Shown in pieces: positions 36,698 through 47,814 of a DNA stretch of 64,000 bases. The first letter of the stretch is position 1, and every line of letters starts with the position of its first letter. The DNA is taken from the NCBI GenBank assembly GCA_019722365.1, contig JADFUC010001709.1, positions 1 to 64,000 on the forward strand, in the 5' to 3' direction. The notes below the pieces were generated by a model that saw only the letters and a list, made by a program, of their open reading frames with translations, was not told the origin of the DNA and searched no databases. Source of the stretch: Lithospermum erythrorhizon (Eukaryota; Streptophyta; Magnoliopsida; Boraginales; Boraginaceae). Both the position numbers and the translations under genes were made by a program.

Positions 36698-38230
36698 TCC
36701 CACCCCTTCTGGGCTGGCCGGATCTCCCGGTCATGGGAAGTGGTCTCTTCATTTCTCCACGCCCAAAATAACGCTCAAATTCCTTCTATACCGTGTCGTG
36801 GCCTGAGTAGCCTGTCATTGGCAACCTGCCACCACTCTATGCACTTTTAGCGCCTTTCCTTTCTCTCTACTATCTTCGGCCTCCAGCTTTTGGAAGCCAT
36901 CATTTACAACTCTCCCCTTTATTTCATACTTGCAATTCTCTTCTTAGGCCTCTAGCATTCAAAAAACTTCAATCTTCATGAAGCATGGCTCGTATTTCTG
37001 CCACACCACTGTGCCACATTCCCTCGCGTTAGCGTAAAATTCACGGTGGACAAGCCGCCTCCCCCTTTCTCTCCTGCTTCTCCCCTGCCTCCGCCTCTCC
37101 CCGCCAGGCCCACCTGGTCTCTATCACCAATCCTTCCAGTGCGCACCTTGGGCTCACGCATCCTTGACCAGAGACCTAATTTAAACTTTGGGGCTCCGGT
37201 CCTCCGCCCCACCTAAGCTGGCCCGGCTGGGAGTTTTCCTCGATCCCCCTGCACACCTCTCTGGCATCGAATGGTTCTCAATTTTCCTTGCTTGGATTGC
37301 CTCCGCCTTACCTCTCGTGCATTAGTAGATGGCCAAGCTGCACCCTCACTCGCACCGACTTTACTCAAAAGGCTCGGTTTTGTCCTGGCCAGAACGCCTC
37401 AAGGTAGAAACCAGAGAAAGAGCAGTGTGGTCTCCAGCCTCCAAGTCAACAATTACCCTCGATAGTGGCCTCCCTGTAATAAGACCCGGTAGGGCTCAGT
37501 AGATTCTGGACCGGATGCTTTTACCGCTTGGCCGGGAGTATGAGATTACATCGCGTTTCAAACCGACCTATCTTATGTTATGAATTTTCACACGCCAATC
37601 CAACACTTCGGGTCCTCGTATGGTGCAGTGAAGGTGCAACGGCGGTATGGCTGTATAACACCTGGCCTCCACTCAAGAGATCCCGCCTAGCCCCCAGGTC
37701 AGCCTTGCTTGTTTCTTTATATTATGCTGGCCTGTAACCACCTCCCTCTTCCGTGGCCATTAACATAATGCATTTTTGTTCTTTCTGCTCCAAGCACCTT
37801 TGTTTGCGTTTTCCTTTCTTAGCTCCATTTTATGTGTATGTTTGGTATTTACCTCCAAGTTGGGCTTTCAGTTTAATTCCCGACCTTCATGAGATCTTAT
37901 TTCAGTCCACCTTTAAAGAGTTTTGTAACCCTCTGCGGTTTCGCTGCTCCAGATCCTCCCTGTATGTGCTCTCGAGTACTGGGATGGACCTTCCGTAAGC
38001 TTTTGATTATAAGCACGGGACATCTCTTTACCCACAACGCCCTCCTTATCTAACGCAAGAGGATTCTAGTTCTCTAATCACCGGCTAGAGGATATACTCA
38101 AATGACTAAGATAGATGACACTAATTTGTTTCCGCTTATCGGTTCCGGGTTTGAAAACAAGTGTCAATTTCTAGCTACATAGAACTTGTTATTATTGAAG
38201 ATAATTTCAATCGATCCAAGTCTTTATTCA
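36698..38230 (+). other. INT1: 3' region with antisense coding remnants
   Basis: Lies between the integrase end of INT1 and LTR A. It is GC-rich with plus-strand open segments that run opposite to pol, in the position of the extra antisense ORF of Retand-like elements. No domain is legible. It is about 1.1 kb shorter than the equivalent region of INT2 (44201-46869). The last 150 bp (38050-38240) resemble both the INT2 equivalent near 46760-46900 and, inverted, INT4 near 28930-29090. Confidence 0.45.
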
Positions 38231-39880
38231 TAATGTAAAGTGAATACAAAAAATGGGCTTATATGTAATATTTCCTGATACTGCTCCACCACCTGCGTGG
38301 CACCCAACGCCTCTAGGGTTTCCAAATATGCTGGCGCCCACCACTCTTCGACAGCGCCACCTCCCTGTGGGGGACCTGTGCTCCTGCTTTCCACGAGCGG
38401 ATGCTTGTCGCATTCATGACCGCATCTCCTACCGTGAACTATCCGCCTGTGGACTTATTGTATCGAGCGGTTACCTTACCTTTATACTGTATTATCTTAT
38501 CAAGGTAGCCTTTTTTTCCTTCAATGTGTCCAAAGTCAGGAGCTCAGCCTCGGCTTCATTGGGGCCAACTCGCTTTAGTATGAGCTACACTCAAGCCATC
38601 TCCCAAGTGAATCTCTACTGTATTGAAGTATCGAACCCATACACTAAACTTAAGTGGGGTCTCCCCGTGACGGGATTTGGAGTTGTCCGGAAGGGACCTC
38701 AGAAAATTCCCGCCTGGGAGCTCCCAAGCAGCCTCCTTCCTCCTCCTGAGCCGCTTCTTGACGCCCTCAAGATTACCACAATACCCAATTCATCACTTCC
38801 ACATGTCCATCGGGCCTCGAGGATACGGTGACGGAGGCCTTCCATCGTTTATATCCAGCCTCCGAGCACAAGTCTTCAATTTTCCTAGCCATCAATCACG
38901 CCCCATTATTAGTGAATTACCAAATCAAGCGAAGAAGATCTCTCTCGTGAACTGGCTACACTGCTTCCCCGATCCGCCAAGCGAAGCAGCTGATTCTACC
39001 CACTCGAAGTAGGCTCCACGCCTCTAACGGTTTACCTCGCCCGGCCCCCATGTGTCCTCCTCTTCTTAAAGATCTCCCCAGTATACTCCACCTCATAGTT
39101 GTGAATAAATAAGCCATGTCCGTCGCGACAAAGCCTCGTGTTAAGGGGCCGTGTCGCTGTGTCATGAATGCCGTACTTTTTCTGAAGTTTTTTATATGTC
39201 ATTTAGTATAGATATATGACACAAAAATTAGTAATATTTTGTAAACATTTAAATTCTTCTAAAAATAATCAAATTAATTCATTAATCAACTAATAATAAA
39301 ATTAACTAATAACAATTAACTAATAATCAAATTAACTACACAATTAAATTCAATAATCAACTAATAATCAATTAATAATTAAAATTAACAAATTAATCAA
39401 CTAATAAACAACTAATAATTGACAAACAGAAACAAAATGTAAAAAATGAAAAAGAAGAAAATAAAATAAAAAAAGAGGAAAGAAGAAAAAATGTAAAAAA
39501 TTATAAAATCAGCCTGATTCCGCTTATACGGTAATAGCGCCAAGGAGCAGTGCCAGCATGGAGTTTTATCACCGCTACGCCATGGCTAATAGCGGAATGG
39601 ACTGCTGCCGTCATGCTCACAGGCGCCAGCTCCTCGCTTATTCAGCAACAAGGATATTTTAATACCTCATTGCTGAAGGCACTGTGCACGTACGCCGCAA
39701 TCTCTCAGTTGAGTCAAGGATATTTTGATGCTCTCGACACGAGTCACATCTCCGTACATGATCTTGGGCATCCTTAGCTACGGAGGGAAAAAATAAGTCC
39801 CGATAAGGTGGATCTTTTACATCAAGGCCTTCCATCGACGCGACTTCCACACATTACCCCATGCATCATTGATGTTGACA
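38231..39880 (-). pseudogene. INT1: gypsy integrase
   Basis: Minus-strand blocks in order. The HHCC zinc-finger end is KDAQDHVRRCDSCREHQNI (39815-39755). The core start is APV..AISHGVAVI..AGTAPW (about 39640-39560); then comes an AT-rich insert (39165-39545), and FVATDMAYLFTTMRW (about 39135-39090; usually VATDYFTKW). KASVTVSSRPDGHVEVMNW follows (about 38850-38795; usually the Q-(T/S)-NGQ-(V/A)-E region), then HGETPLKFSVW..TVEIHLGD (about 38665-38610) and the tail RYNK..VGDAVM (about 38460-38400). The enzyme would insert element cDNA into the genome. Frameshifts and the insert kill this copy. The domain set without a clear chromodomain, plus LTR and 3' region layout, points to the Tat lineage. 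Confidence 0.8.
39165..39545. mobile_element. AT-rich insert inside integrase core
   Basis: About 380 bp of very AT-rich sequence dominated by CAACTAATAAT-type repeats (39280-39420) and an A-rich stretch (39430-39510). Integrase reading resumes on both sides at adjacent parts of the catalytic core, so it is an insertion. Clear terminal repeats or a target duplication were not found, so its class is unknown. Confidence 0.6.
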
Positions 39881-40129
39881 CACCCAATAGCGGGCCCCCT
39901 CAAATGACCTTCGACAGACCCTCCAGCGGTGGTATACCTCAAGCTCCGCCCGGATCTTATTAGCCACCCCGAGAGTCCTGGCCCTGAAATCCAGATAGCT
40001 CGAGACTCACGGTTCGGACGTTTCTCCCCTCACTCCTCTCAAGTATCACTGGGCTCCATCACTTCCTTCATCCCAAAGGTTTCTTCACCACCCACTCTAT
40101 CAGCGGAACTGAATCCTCCGTGCTCCATA

Positions 40130-41070
40130 CTCTCCCAAGGAACATGCTCCATGTGACAAGAACGAAAAGTCTGGCCAAATTTCGAACTCTCCGTAGATAT
40201 CATACTAGCATTTCCTTTGCCTCATCAATTTTAAAATCACCCTTCACATGTCCCACCAACAACTAAGAATCCGTCCTTATATGGATGTGCTCTACCCCCA
40301 AAGAATTTCTAATGAAAGACCATTGGCAAGTGCTTCATACTCAGCCTCGTTGTTCATGTCTCCATGAGAACCCTCAAGGCATACTTGATTTCCTTTATTC
40401 TTCGTGTACCACGCAAGATTCCAAACGCCCGAACTACCTCAAGCATTGCATGCACCTGCCTACATATATCAACCAGACCCGCCCGGCTCACCAAAGTTGA
40501 TTAACCTCGGTGCCCCCTCCCCGGCTCAAGGGTGCATTCCACCTCATGAAGTCCGGCTGTGGACGAGCTTTTATACTTATCCGTGGCTTCAGACTCGAGG
40601 TCAAATTCACTCAGCTCTATAGCCCATATGATCATCACCTGCATGTCGGGTTTTCCAACATTCACCGCAACGTGTCGATCCATAATCACATCCACCGGAT
40701 ACGCCTCAAAGTAAGGTTTCAAATTTCCACGCAACAACAATCAACGCTGCCACCCTCAATTTTCTCCATCAAGTGGATAACTCGCCTCTTAGCTCCCCCT
40801 CATCACCCGCCACGTAATACAATCGGTCTTCGTGACTCTCCTCCCTTTGACGAGGAGACTACTCGTAGCCGATTCAAAACCGCTTGATAAAGCTATGTGA
40901 TGTCCCCTATTTAATCGGCCGAGCTAGTAAATTTCTGGGAGATCAGTACGCCTTCAACTTCGGGAAGGACTTATCTGGCCAATCTCTGGAGTCCATTCAA
41001 ACTCTCCCCTTCTTAATGGCTTTAAAGAAGGGCAAACTCCTATCCCCAAAGACGAGAGATGGAATCGGAT
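40130..41070 (-). pseudogene. INT1: RNase H region
   Basis: The connection/thumb begins LPFFKAIKKG at about 41040. The first RNase H copy shows PVDVIMDRHVAVNVGKPDMQ and WAIELSEFDLESEA (about 40710-40590), equivalent to the L-x-x-x-GR..KWA-(I/V)-EL motif. A second block follows: NNEAEYEALANGLSLEIL, then EHIHIRTDS and VGHVKGDFKIDEAKEML (about 40360-40200), with the catalytic E of NEAEYEAL and D of RTDS both present. This domain removes RNA from the RNA-DNA hybrid. Reading frames shift between blocks. Confidence 0.8.
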
Positions 41071-41249
41071 CAAGAAATTTTATCCTCCCCTTTAGATGCT
41101 ATACCTCCTTCTATGTTCACGACTCCATGGCTCTCGCACTCACGCTATCTTACTTTTTCTCCGGTTAATCTCAATTCCCCTACTGGCCGATCACGTGAGT
41201 CAAAGAACTTGCTATAGAGGCTACACCGTACACACTTATCCGACCGTGA

Positions 41250-41760
41250 GTCAAGTTTATACTTTCACGTTGTAAAAGCTCCGGAGGTTGGCCTCATGAC
41301 TCGCACCTCCTGCACTCTCAGAGAGCATGTCATCTACATAGATTTGCTATTAAGGCCAATCAGAGAACATCCCCGTTGACCAAAGATTCCGTATGTCGTC
41401 TCTTAGTATCTTCGCCGAAGGCCACGACCTTCCAAATGTAGATGCCATACCATTTAACGCGGTTCTCTCAGATCTTCCTCCTGGCCATGAATATCATCCT
41501 GATAGCCTGTAAGGCATCCAGAAATCCACCACCAGATTCCTAAGCTGGAAATTCACTAGCCTATCAATATTATTTAGAGGGCAAGCAATCCTTCGTACTT
41601 AGCCTCATGATGCCGCGAAGTCCGTAATATCCGCCACGCCCCGTTAGGGTTTTCAGACCAGCACCACATTGGCTGCAGCCATGATGTCACAGCCCCTAAA
41701 TGGCATTTGCCCCTCAACACCTTATCCACATCCTCATGATGGCCTCTCCTCCCTTCTCCT
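41250..41760 (-). pseudogene. INT1: reverse transcriptase
   Basis: ENPNGAWRI (about 41670; KPNG-x-WR in the family) is followed by CPLNNIDRLVNFQLRNLVVD (about 41600-41540; usually PLP-x-ID-x-LVD). The catalytic QIYVDDML comes next (YVDDM at 41326-41340), then ASHEANLRSFYNV. The gap between them (about 41520-41350) is poorly readable. The catalytic aspartates survive but the gene is frameshifted. Confidence 0.78.
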
Positions 41761-43660
41761 CGAAGGACCGCTTCTTCGCTGATGGGCTTATAATGCTGAT
41801 CAACATACAACCCGACCAACCGATACCCGTGGATCTACCTCGCATATCTTTGGCTCCCATGGCGAAAATATCCCAATACTCCTGAGGACCTCACGAGCAT
41901 GGCCCTCGTGTTCTCGCCCCAACGTGGTTCTAATTCAAGACCTTCACCGGATCCCTCCCCATCGAATCCAGATACCTCGATCTCCTCGCACGGGCCGCCC
42001 CTTCTACGGGTTTCTTCAGGATCTCAGAGCGTAGAAATTTTGATCCATGGAACCTTCCGCTCCATGTGGATATGATGCACTCCTCCATTCTGAATAAGCG
42101 ACTGTCCGATCTATGCCCCGCTTCATCCCCAACTGAGATAGCATCCAAGAACAAGATCTCCACCAAGCTTCCTATCCATTAACATTCATCCCATTTCAAG
42201 AGTTTACTCACCCAAGCATAAACCAATGGGTCTTCATGGGGGTATTCTCTATCAAAGTCCTTCCTCGAGTAGCGATAAGTCCGAAACTCGGCGCGCTCTA
42301 TGGTCACCGCATATATGTCCATCTCTGCATACACCAAGGCCTAGCGCTCCTAATTTCCTCCTCCACTCCCCGCCCCTCAGAGATAACGATGACCCTCCCG
42401 GTGATATTAAGAGGGTCCATCCCCGACTGGGTCTCCTATCGAAGCCGCCTATTCACGCCACGGTCTCCCTTATGGACTTTGATCCTTCAACCCCCAGACG
42501 ATAAGCTTTTTATCTCTACCTCTTCAGTGTTTAGTCGCCGCATCATGCCCATGGATCCCATCGTACTCATGCACTTGCTCATCCCTTTATTCGTGGCTCC
42601 GCCGAAAGGCCAGCATGGCAACACACTGCTCTCAATCTTCGTGAACACATTCCCTACCGAGGTTTTGTGAGGGTTCGTATTCCTTCTTCCCTTCTGCCTC
42701 CCTTCCGCCTCGATCCCCTCGAGACAGCAGGCACTACCCCTGGCAGCTCATCCCGGAAAGAGAAGGCCCTATCGGCCGCCTGATCCCGGCCCAGCACTCT
42801 CATTGACTCGCTTCGCGCCCTCATCATCCACCTGGCCGCCTCACACCTCTTTCTCATCCCTTTCTCCACCTCTCAACTGAATGTACTTTAGGCCCGTCAT
42901 TGACCTCTTCCAAGCCTCGGGATGCCTCGGTGAAATGATTCTAACTCTACTCAACCACAAGCCTCCACATTGTAATCACAGAACCTTCTCATCGGGCCCC
43001 CTGTATCAAATTAAACTCCGGCCTCAAAATCCTGAACGTGTTCCTCTAGATCCGCCTTCCCCTGCTTAAATTTGGTAAACACGGAGTTTCATTCCTGTAC
43101 TGCAATTAATTTTAATGTCAAGAGTAGTGTGCGACTGCCAACAAATAAGGTTGTCCCATGCCTCGCTTCACTACTCTTACTCCCAGTAGTGGCATTCACC
43201 TACTGCAAGGCAAATGCAGCAACAGACTGGGGCGCCAAGGCAACATTCAGTGTCAGCAAGGCCAATGGGCGACTATATCGCCTCTACCGGCTGCCTGCTT
43301 CCCTCCGCATTTTGTGGGAGGCTGGGGCGTAGTTCCCCCCTCCCCATCCTCCTGCATTTGATAATACTTTATACGGGTTCTCTCCCCTTAGTCAGGAGTC
43401 GATCCCCCGTGAGTCGCTGCAATTTAGTTTGGTGATGCATGGTCCCCCCAGAAGCCCCACAACAACCCCTCGCTATCTCTAGCGCAGTCTCACGCTGCAC
43501 GGTTCCTCCGCACTTAATTGCCTCGAGCAAGTATTCTCCCATCAATAACAAGGATTATTCAAGCTCGTGAGTCCTGGCCTCCCCGAGGGGCGCCATTACT
43601 CCTAATTGGGTTTCCATACTTAATAATTGAAATGAAAGGGTGGTGATTTTCAATGCAAAT
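41761..43660 (-). pseudogene. INT1: gag and protease region
   Basis: From high to low coordinates there is a leader open segment with LLMGEYLLEAIKCGGTVQRE (43551-43490). Gag-like text near 43060-42880 follows (FKQGKADLEEHVQDFEAGV; then FTEASRGLEEVNDGPK and RWRKG in shifted frames, like the QGK-x-x-SL-x-x-x-V-x-RF and FTEPP-x-(T/S)-F-x-E gag motifs). At 42166-41930 a segment with MVEILFLDAISVG and IISTWSGRF fits the protease-to-RT linker. The protease active site itself was not found. Gag would form the particle that packages element RNA. Confidence 0.55.
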
Positions 43661-43666
43661 TTTTCT

Positions 43667-43679
43667 ACCTGGTCGCCAA
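43667..43679 (-). other. primer binding site of INT1
   Basis: On the minus strand LTR B ends ..GTCGTCA, followed by T and then TGGCGACCAGG. A TGG directly after a CA-ending LTR is the expected start of a tRNA primer site. The tRNA species was not identified. Confidence 0.6.
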
Positions 43680-44200
43680 TGACGACAAGTCCAGCGACGA
43701 TCGCCAAATTCGAGTTGAACATTGACACGCCTTGATCCAAAATGGGAGTTCCACAAAAATAAGGACCGTTGCTCGGGGCTCGGAAACACGCGCCATTTAT
43801 CAAGTTTAGTAAAGGATAAAGAGTTTAGTTTTTGAAAGAATTCTGGCAACAAAAGTCACCCCATTGATTTGCCCTCAAGATTTACCTTATAGTCTGCTTT
43901 TGGACTGCTATTTTTGTCTCGAATTTTTGATGGCGCACCTTCATTGCCGATTAATGATTTTGTTTTCAATAAGGGTCGGTGTACTACGGCTACCGGGCCA
44001 TATTACCTTTAATCGAGCCGAACGGCCTTTCTCTTCATCAGCCGACCGCTTTAACCTGCTTATCCTCGGCCTCGCACTGCTCACTTTGTTTTCCAGTCCA
44101 ATTTATTCATGCCTTGTTCCCGATTCATTTTCGAGGGTTCACCTCCCTGACCGATCCCCTGATCGCCTATTTATTTAAGTGGGATTGGTCATCTCCCCCA
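43680..44200 (-). mobile_element. gypsy LTR B, shared by INT1 and INT2
   Basis: Plus-strand start TGACGACAAGTCC and end ATCTCCCCCA; 521 bp. Blocks shared with A, C and D include GAGTTGAACATTGACA, CCTTGATCC, CCGATTAATGATTTTG and TATTTATTTAAGTGGGATT. On its left is the primer binding site and gag of INT1 (so it is the 5' LTR of INT1); on its right is the 3' region and integrase end of INT2 (so it is also the 3' LTR of INT2). Confidence 0.8.
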
Positions 44201-46869
44201 CCACTTTCAATCAACCTCTCCTCATCTTCTTTCTTTATCCCTCACAATGTCGTACACCTCTAATAGTCACTGAAGGCCAAAATATGGCCAGCGATGCCAA
44301 GTCTCCTCCTCCCCAATTGTCTTTCAGGCTCCTGTGGTGGATGAAATTGCATCGAATCTATTCATTCAAGGTTCTTAAACAATTGCAGATTCACTCCTCT
44401 AACTCCCCATCGTGGCAACTCCGCCCGCCCTCCCCGGCCTAGAGAATGCAGGCTCGACCACCCAACATGTAAAAGTCCATAAATGGCTGCGGGCCTCCGC
44501 CCGTCTTTTGGCAAAGTGACCCCAATCGGCCGAGTTTTCCTTGCCTCTTCTCTCAACGCACTCAAGGCGATCTCCTTTCTCTACTTTATGGCCAAGTACA
44601 CAAGCGATAAAGAAGCCTCACAGCCCTCCCTCCAACCCGACCCCTAAATTATCGAGGTCTTTCTTCTTTTTTGTTTCAAGAGAGTGGTTCAATTTCCAAT
44701 GACGCCCCTTTCTCCTGCACACATACCACCCAAAGTCGCTTGAAGGTCGCTTTCCATGGTCTGCTCAAGATGTGGTAGATTATGCGGGCTTTCACCGCCT
44801 ATTTGTTTAATACCCTTCCTCATACCTCCACTTGGCCTCGACCCCATGGGTCTCGGTGGCGGTTGGACTCGGCCTCGGGTTCCACCGCAAACCCCGAGAC
44901 CCCTGAGGCATCGGTGCCCACCTACAACGTGAGGGACGTTGTTCGCCCTTTTTCCCGGATGCTCCCATTGGCCCCCGCCTGCGACATCTTCTGACTGCAG
45001 TAATCTAATGAGGTAAGCTCGCCTCCATGTGCCTTCTATCATATCATGGTGACATACAACTGATCTCTATTTCCCTTCCTTTATAGGGCCTCAGCCCCCA
45101 AACCAAAGTAACCTTTGAGTAGCGAAGACGAGGTTATGTGCCCCCCTCATGAGAAAGAGATATACCCCCCGCCTCCCCTCTCCTCGACTTTTCTTCGCTG
45201 TCCTTTCACGGCCTTCCTCTTAACTCATACTCTATTTCGTGCCTGGGCCTCCTGCCTAGGATTCCCTTTACCGCTGTCTCTGGTGTTACCTTCTTGGGGT
45301 TTGTAGTGCCACGGGCAATCTCGAGATCCGAGGGATGCCCCTCGCTCTACCAGAATGGTGAGTGCCTCCACCCCTTTAGTCCTGCAAATTGGATAATTCC
45401 CCATAAAAGGCCAAAATTTCTCTTTATTTGTTCTGGCCATTGCTGCTATTCTGAGGATCACAAAATGAGGTGGGCTTCTATCTGCCCCCTTTAACCACCG
45501 AGCCCCTCACCATCCATGGTATTTCTCCTCCATGTCTCGGCCGAACTGCCTGCGGCCTGACGCGTAGTCCTCCTAATCCACGCTGCCCTCGGTAAAGGCC
45601 CCTATACTTAGGTTGGGATCTCTTTTCGCAATTTCTCTACTGCATCAGTTTATTCCTCGATCCTCTTCCCTTTCCTTGCAGAATCCCCCGTCCCTTTCCC
45701 CTAAGGTCGCCTCCATCGTGAAACTTCCAAAGTGACAATGGGTTATGAGGAGTTGATCTCCTCCACCTCCTCCCAGGGGAGCAGGCTATGTTCGTCTGCT
45801 CCTCTGTCTTCTCTATATATTTTCGATCTTTATGGATTTCTCTTCATCAATTTCACCCTCCAAGAGGTCATCGTACTTCTGGGTCCCATGGCTTCCGACT
45901 AAACGGCAGAGAGAGGCTGAAATGCCTCCTCCCCGTATCCCACCGACGGAACCTGTAAGCGAACCTTCTGGGCCGCTGCTCCAAGTGCCCTACCTCGACA
46001 ACGACCAAGTGAAAGGTACGCCGCTAGCATTCGCAAAACCGATTCCCCTACTCAAACTCCTGAGGCTGGCGTTGGAGTAGAACTCAGCCAAACAGAGAGT
46101 GGAGCTCCTCTCAAAGCGAGAAGTGACACGCCTCGCACTCGACCGAGATGAGGCATCCAAAGCCACCTCTATCAAGAGGGCTTCTGAAAGCTGGGTCTAT
46201 CCAGCGGAGTCCAAACTACCTGGTGCTCGACCTGCAGATCCTGAGCCGCCACTGGGTCGACTGAGAAGCAGCTCCTTACCCAATCCTTCAAATGCACTCA
46301 TGGCTCATACCATCCACGTGATCTCGCCTGGTGCCTGGTGACGCCGGCCTTGAGGTTTCGCCTTTCTCGACCTCAAGTGACGACGCCTCCGGACTGACTG
46401 CAAATTGCCCTCCATCTATCACTTCCTCGCTTTCAATCCAACACTTTAGTGCCACCTTTGCTTGATATTGTTTCCTTTATTTCTATTTTATCCGTTTGGT
46501 ATTTACACCTCTATGTTGGGCCCTGATCACCACCCCCTCGCTGGTCGAGGAAGCATCTCAAATCTTTCTATGGCTGTGGGGTTCTACCTTAAAGAAGTTT
46601 TTGTGTCCATGCCTATTCCGAGCCTTTAATTCTTTCCGCTGCGATATCACATGCATGGGCAATTCGATCCTTCGTAGTTTATGGGATTGTACATGTGGAC
46701 ATCTTCCTTATCCTAAAACTCCTCTTTCTCCAACGTAGTGGGACTTTGATTCTCTCTCGATCAATGGGCTAGAATATACTCAAACATTTGATAGATTTTA
46801 TCAACTCTCATATGTCGCCTTACGCTAATTGAATTTCTAATTTAAATAGAAATTTTAAGGCAAAATAGT
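44201..46869 (+). other. INT2: 3' region with antisense ORF remnants
   Basis: 2.7 kb between LTR B and the integrase end of INT2. Plus-strand segments, opposite to pol, are the most coding-like. At 45832-46341 the reading gives KRQREAEMPPPRIPP, then a heptad-like stretch ELLSKREVTRLALDRDEASK that looks like a coiled coil. Earlier segments at 44179-44442 and 44782-44994 are open but unrecognised. This is where Retand-like Tat elements carry their extra antisense ORF of unknown function. The position and coiled-coil character are seen; the identity is inferred. Confidence 0.45.
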
Positions 46870-47386
46870 TTTGAAACAGATCAAGTCTTTATTCCCCTCG
46901 AAAAATAACAAAGCAGAGCTTACACATAGTATTTCCTTAGGGAAGCATTTCTGTGTCTCGCAATTATCACCTCGTCTGTGGTCTCTATCATACGCTGACA
47001 GCCCCACTATCAACCGGATTTATACCAGAATCGGCTCCCCTGGACTGAACCCTATTGTTGTAATAACTGCCACTTTTGCTTTTGTACTTAAAGTCATTTT
47101 TTTACCGCTGGCAGCCTCTTTTCCTTCCAACAGTCCAAAGCCGAAGCCTTCACAGCCTTGCTCATTAGCTAGCTTCATCATAATATGTCACTGGCCAGAA
47201 ACCAGAACCGCCCCACCCCAGCAGTGTTGGAAATTGTCAGTTATTGATTTCATTTATTATGCCGGTCATGGTTACAATCAAGTTTGTAATAATTTATTTA
47301 TTAGCTCTAGTTAAATGTGACTCGTAAACGAACGGCTCAATAATAGCTAGTCGGTTTCTCATGATAATACTAAGGATTATGCCAAC
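46870..47386 (-). pseudogene. INT2: integrase C-terminal end
   Basis: Minus-strand text includes YKSKSGSYYNNRVQSRG at about 47110-47050, matching the YK-x-x-V-x-x-YYN-x-x-VK-x-R block of the integrase tail, and a preceding ANEQG..EGFGFGLL stretch. It is separated from the rest of the INT2 integrase (51104 onward) by the LTR insertion at 47387-51103. Confidence 0.55.
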
Positions 47387-47814
47387 TGTTAGATCCTATG
47401 CATAATCGTTATAATAATAATGATTAATTATATTATACGGGTGTTATTATTCCAACCTAGGCGTCACACACACAAGTGATTTTGTGTTGCTACTCATGTA
47501 TGAAATTAAACCGCACTCGCTAATCGAGAAATTGATCAGAATCAACGGAATTCTAATTGGATAATCATTTTATTACCCAGTAATGTAAATAATTGATGCT
47601 GAATTAATTTATTTGTTAGATAAATTAATTAACTTGCTTGCACAAACTTGTTTAATTAAACTTGACAAGATTAATGAGTCGGTTGTTGAGTTTATTTTTA
47701 ATTGACTTGTCAAACTCAAATAAATATTAATGAGTTCTTTATTTAATCGTTTGATAAGTCCAATTAAAATGGGTTTTTTAATGAGCCTGGGTCAAAGTTA
47801 GTTACTGAGTTAAG

